Shown in pieces: positions 31,490-34,275 of a stretch of 34,275 nucleotides of DNA. Within the stretch, counting starts at the first letter, position 1; each line of letters begins with the position of its first letter. A model generated the notes under the pieces. The model made no database searches, was not told the DNA's origin, and saw nothing but the letters and a program-made list of their open reading frames with translations. The translations under genes and the position numbers were made by a program. Source of the DNA: Myxococcota bacterium (GTDB lineage Bacteria; Myxococcota_A; Polyangia; Polyangiales; Houyiibacteriaceae); NCBI GenBank assembly GCA_028284955.1, contig JANQQS010000051.1:1-34275 (forward strand), written 5' to 3'.

Positions 31490-33052
31490 CTATCTACGGC
31501 ACTGGCGCCTTTGCACTAGGGCCGGGTCGATAAGCGGGTGATAGGTAACGTAGCGCGACGTGAGCGGCCGGGCTTTCTTAAGAGCCACCAGCGTTTGGTA
31601 CACCATCGCTGCGACCACGCCTTTCTTGGCCAACGGTCGACTGAACCAGGCCGTACCGGCCAGCCGGCCTCGGTAGTCGAAAGAGACAACTGCATTCGGC
31701 TCCAACGAAAAGTCGAGATTGATCGCGATACGGTGCTCAATCGCAGTCGCAAGATCGTTCATCTGCGCGTCATCGAACTTGTCGCGAATGAGCTCCCAGT
31801 TCCCTTTGTACACTCTCTTGAGGCGATCATGAGAGGGCTCCGCTGAGATTCGCGTCAGATTTGTGCCGCGAACAAGGCCCGCCACCGCTTCCACGTACTC
31901 CAGATTGTCGTCGGGTCGAAACGATCCGTCGGCGTCTGCGCGGATGAAATTCCGAAAATGCGCATACCGAATCGCCCCATAGTCGGGGTCGCTCCTCGGG
32001 ACATCGACGAAGCGAGCCGGCGACGGGTCGAGCACCCCCGCTGAGCTTGCGAACGCACGGTACACCAAGCGAGCAAACAACCTCCGCGGAATCGCGACAC
32101 CCAGGCCACCGGATACCTCAGACGGCAAGATCACGTCTCTTCGGTGGAGCAAGCGAACAAACGGCGCGGCGGGGTGACAGCGGTCCACGCGCAAAGGGAC
32201 CCAGTCTTCGCCCGGGTCGAGCGCACCTCGAGCGAACTTGATCCACGGTTCATGCGGCTTGATGGCCACCGACACACCAGAAAACCCGGGGTCGTAGGGA
32301 AGTTCACGATTGGTTGCAACGACAATACCGTGAAGCATCCCATCTTCGTCGAGCAACGCTCCACCCCGAATTCCAGGATCCAATGTTTTGGAGCCTTTGT
32401 GCCCGTGGAGAATCGCGAAAGGACTGGGCCAAGGGTCATGACGACCCATGCGGACAATCGTGCCCGTGACAGTTCCTTTCCTGATGATCCGGTTTTTGAT
32501 TTGCTCGCTAGCGTTTGTCCCATACCCCAAAGCGATCACTTTTTCGCAGTTGCCGAGAACATGTCTTGCGATCTTCGCAGGGTTCGCAGCGAGCTGGTGT
32601 TCCGGTTTCGCCTTGACGAGTCCGATATCAAAATACCGAGCATGTTCGGCGAGATACTGCGATTCGCGGTCGAACAGGTAGCCAGGGTGCTCAACAATCT
32701 GACACGCCTCGTGCCCACTGAGCCGAAGTCTGCGACGTTGCCGGAGCAAATGGGCGACCGTGATCGCGATATTTCGCCCGTAGCTCACTACCGCGCTTCC
32801 AGCATCGCAGACCGGTTCCCCCAAGTCCGAACGAACTCTCACTACGGTCGCTAGCGAAGCGGTCGTCTGTTTGTTCTGGCTCGATTCACGTTCAGTCGTA
32901 GACGCAGGGCAACCCGTCGCGGTCAGCCACACGGCACACCACACCGCGAGCTTCCATCGAAAACATGTCGATACATTGGGTGCGAAGCTGCTCAAGATGC
33001 TCCCGTGACAAGCAAATTTCGATCCGGAGCGCGACGATTCCCAGTTAGACAC
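31490..33052 (-). CDS. Degenerate trypsin-fold lipoprotein with SLH domain
   Basis: A 520-residue protein with signal FRWKLAVWCAVWLTATGC (lipobox Cys48). Residues 65-265 look like a trypsin-like fold: ITVAHLL (His101), FDIGLVK (Asp142), and LDPGIRGGALLDEDG where GDSGG is expected; Arg229 stands in place of the nucleophile Ser. It is therefore probably not a protease. Residues 347-396 match an S-layer homology domain: FVDVPRSDPDYGAIRYAHFR and DADGSFRPDDNLEYVEAVAG. The last 120 residues are unassigned. SLH domains bind cell wall polymers. The start is a GTG at 33052. It converges on the ERG2-like gene, eight bases apart. Confidence 0.7.
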   Translation of the reverse strand: MSNWESSRSGSKFACHGSILSSFAPNVSTCFRWKLAVWCAVWLTATGCPASTTERESSQNKQTTASLATVVRVRSDLGEPVCDAGSAVVSYGRNIAITVAHLLRQRRRLRLSGHEACQIVEHPGYLFDRESQYLAEHARYFDIGLVKAKPEHQLAANPAKIARHVLGNCEKVIALGYGTNASEQIKNRIIRKGTVTGTIVRMGRHDPWPSPFAILHGHKGSKTLDPGIRGGALLDEDGMLHGIVVATNRELPYDPGFSGVSVAIKPHEPWIKFARGALDPGEDWVPLRVDRCHPAAPFVRLLHRRDVILPSEVSGGLGVAIPRRLFARLVYRAFASSAGVLDPSPARFVDVPRSDPDYGAIRYAHFRNFIRADADGSFRPDDNLEYVEAVAGLVRGTNLTRISAEPSHDRLKRVYKGNWELIRDKFDDAQMNDLATAIEHRIAINLDFSLEPNAVVSFDYRGRLAGTAWFSRPLAKKGVVAAMVYQTLVALKKARPLTSRYVTYHPLIDPALVQRRQCRR

Positions 33053-33183
33053 GCTTTCTGATAGTCCGAGGGCGCGCTAGGGAGATGTCGGTAACTGTGG
33101 TAGCGTATCAATTGGGCTTCGAAGCATCGCAGAATGGGGCGCGGCGCGAACTCAGTCGCGATTGAGCAGAGGGGGGCGGCGAA

Positions 33184-33738
33184 ATGAACGGAGGAATCGA
33201 GACCGAGCGCGTCGAGGTCGACGAAATCATCGAGCTTCTAGGCCTTCGGCCGCACCCTCGAGAGGGCGGCTACTATCGCGAAACCTACCGCAGCGCGGTG
33301 CCTTTTGTCTCCGCCGAGGGTCCCGTAACGCCGCCCGGGATTCGGAGCTCCGCCACCGACATCTACTATCTACTTCGCGCCGGGTCGAAATCACTGCTGC
33401 ATCGGATCAAATCGGATGAACTCTGGCATTTCTATCTCGGCGGGCCGATCACCATCGTCGAGCTGCATCCCGACGGAACGGTAGACGAAGTCGTGCTCGG
33501 GTCATCGCTCCGATCGGGCCAACGACTCAAACACGTCGTGCGCGCCGGAACATGGTTCGGCGCATACACCGAGCACGACACCGGCTTCGCGCTCGTAGGC
33601 TGCACCGTCGTGGCTCCAGGATTCGACTTTCACGACTTCGAAGTCGGCGACCGCCACCAACTCAGCGCGCTCTACCCTCAAGCCTCGACCCTAGTCGAAA
33701 AACTCACCGAACCCGAGTTCTCACTTCACCCCCCATGA
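33184..33738 (+). CDS. DUF985 cupin-family protein
   Basis: A 184-residue protein of the cupin_5 (DUF985) family. Diagnostic parts are LGLRPHPREGGYYRETYRS at the start, TDIYYLLRAGSKSLLHRIKS, ELWHFYLGGPITIVELHPDG and HVVRAGTWFGAYTEHDTGFA, then ALVGCTVVAPGFDFHDFEVG at the end. HRIKSDELWHFY and the Glu/His pattern probably bind a metal and form the double-stranded beta helix. Biochemical function of the family is unsettled; carbohydrate or small molecule binding is likely. ATG at 33184 has a G-rich stretch (GGGGGCGGCG) before it. It is divergent from the SLH lipoprotein across 131 bases, and is the last gene in the window. Confidence 0.9.
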   Translation: MNGGIETERVEVDEIIELLGLRPHPREGGYYRETYRSAVPFVSAEGPVTPPGIRSSATDIYYLLRAGSKSLLHRIKSDELWHFYLGGPITIVELHPDGTVDEVVLGSSLRSGQRLKHVVRAGTWFGAYTEHDTGFALVGCTVVAPGFDFHDFEVGDRHQLSALYPQASTLVEKLTEPEFSLHPP

Positions 33739-33911
33739 TGCATCTGATCACGGGCATCGAAATCGGGATCGGGAGAAGCATCAGGATCGCGCGGCAGGTT
33801 TGGAATCAGGAGATTCGCCTGATTGCAGCGCAAGCCACATCCCACAGAGCTGCGGTCAGTACGGCTGATCGAAATCTCTCAGCAGGAAGATATTCCGCGA
33901 CCTCACCGGCA
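33739..33911. other. Spacer without recognised gene
   Basis: No gene is seen. Near 33750-33790 there is a weak version of the hexanucleotide repeat (ATCGGGATCGGGA). The plus strand is open from the ATG at 33735 to 33962, but it runs through the direct repeat and hairpin below, so I do not call it. Confidence 0.4.
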
Positions 33912-34161
33912 ACCATGTCACGTGCCTCCTGGCGGGGGAGCTGTGTTGTCCGGAGGGTTTGAGGCAAACCCTCCCCCCGCGAAATACGATTCCGCGGGTC
34001 CCCCCTCCCAACTCCGGCCGCTGTCGCGGCCGCCCCATCGCTGCGCGACGGGGCCCCGGCAGTTCACCCCCACGCGACCATGTCACGTGCCTCCTGGCGG
34101 GGGAGTTTGGGTGAATCGGCGGGGTCGTACCCCGACGAGAGGGTCTGGGTGCCAGACCCTC
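33912..34161. repeat. Hairpin array with 29-bp direct repeats
   Basis: A perfect 29-bp direct repeat (33912-33940 and 34077-34105; it contains CACGTG) flanks four hairpins, and two more follow. Stems: 33952-33974 (GGAGGGTTT), 33976-33998 (CCCGCGAAAT, one mismatch), 34015-34032 (CGGCCGC), 34033-34053 (CCCCATCG, one G-T pair), 34120-34134 (CGGGGT), 34139-34161 (GAGGGTCTGG). It resembles repetitive extragenic palindromes and could act as terminators or mRNA stabilisers. No gene fits. Confidence 0.75.
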
Positions 34162-34275
34162 AATCAATATAGAGCAGCGGAATTTTGGCCTGAGCGCGAG
34201 CGCCCCCACAGCGAACGACTGAGGAAGGCTCCGAGCCTTTCGCAGGGAGAGAGCGAGGAGGTAAGCCGCGCTCAG
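34162..34275 (+). repeat. Structured repeat element, right copy
   Basis: The segment 34170-34198 matches 123-151 in reverse complement at 26 of 29 bases. AAGGCTC-C-GAGCCTT forms a hairpin in the middle. CTGAGCGCG (34190-34198) pairs with CGCGCTCAG (34267-34275), the very end of the window, so the element would be a larger stem-loop that the window cuts. AGCCGCGCTCAG at 34264-34275 also equals 120-131 in direct orientation. It follows directly on the hairpin array. Confidence 0.45.

Noticed and set aside
33856-34209. 117-codon minus-strand open frame in the hairpin array
   Set aside because: Its translation merely repeats the peptide encoded by the two direct repeats (SPARRHVTW twice) and runs through hairpins; not a gene.
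34205-34275. RNase P RNA-like segment GAGGAAGG near the right end
   Set aside because: The conserved P4 sequence is not matched, and the matching left copy lacks it; it cannot be tested further because the window ends.
1-34275. A single large transposon bounded by the 29-bp inverted repeats
   Set aside because: No transposase, integrase or target-site duplication is seen, and the genes between look like ordinary chromosomal content.

Overview
The window is GC-rich bacterial DNA with dense coding on both strands. Several traits point to a myxobacterium-like organism (Myxococcota or related delta-proteobacterial lineage): many lipoproteins with short signal peptides, large TPR and HEAT proteins, secreted hydrolases, GTG starts, a PE-LIG-POL LigD, an eukaryote-type cation-chloride cotransporter, a C-8 sterol isomerase-like protein, and hairpin-rich spacers. 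This placement is inference; no rRNA or marker gene is present. I saw no tRNA, rRNA, CRISPR array, phage gene or transposase.

Layout. 0-4.6 kb: pterin carbinolamine dehydratase, a coiled-coil lipoprotein, a GHSTGG lipase, an endonuclease/exonuclease/phosphatase-fold lipoprotein and a trypsin-like lipoprotein. 4.6-9.4 kb: a membrane TPR protein ending in CAACH, a PIN-like gene followed by a HEAT-repeat lipoprotein with a repeated lipobox, a VAT1-type quinone oxidoreductase and a probable outer-membrane protein. 9.5-18.2 kb: a cation-chloride cotransporter, a two-gene betaine/choline-type ABC importer whose permease and binding protein are fused, a TPR protein of about 23 repeats, and a THUMP rRNA methyltransferase. 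18.3-21.2 kb: a MarR-GNAT fusion with a likely operator, then two copies of a roughly 985-bp unit, each carrying one CKVC lipoprotein and a terminator hairpin. 21.2-24.2 kb: a CAP-domain lipoprotein, a VapBC toxin-antitoxin pair and a PrsW-family membrane protease. 24.2-28.6 kb: Ku and LigD, the bacterial end-joining pair, with an acyltransferase between them. 28.6-33.7 kb: TerB-like protein, truncated globin, a TonB-C-like lipoprotein, the ERG2/sigma-1-like protein, a degenerate protease-SLH lipoprotein and a DUF985 cupin. 33.7-34.3 kb: no gene, but a chain of hairpins between direct repeats.

Functional themes. The cotransporter and betaine-type importer together suggest ion and osmolyte balance. 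Ku and LigD give non-homologous end joining. The secreted lipase, nuclease-fold, protease and CAP lipoproteins would fit a predatory or saprophytic life. Many spacers carry hexanucleotide-periodic islands or short minisatellites, some inside genes. A 29-bp sequence occurs near both window ends in opposite orientation (26 of 29 matches), so the window may be bounded by copies of a dispersed structured element.

Most worth following up: the sigma-1/ERG2-like protein, the structured repeats at the ends, the protease-SLH protein with Arg in place of the catalytic Ser, the tandem CKVC lipoproteins behind the MarR-GNAT gene, and the TPR protein that stops just after a haem-type motif.
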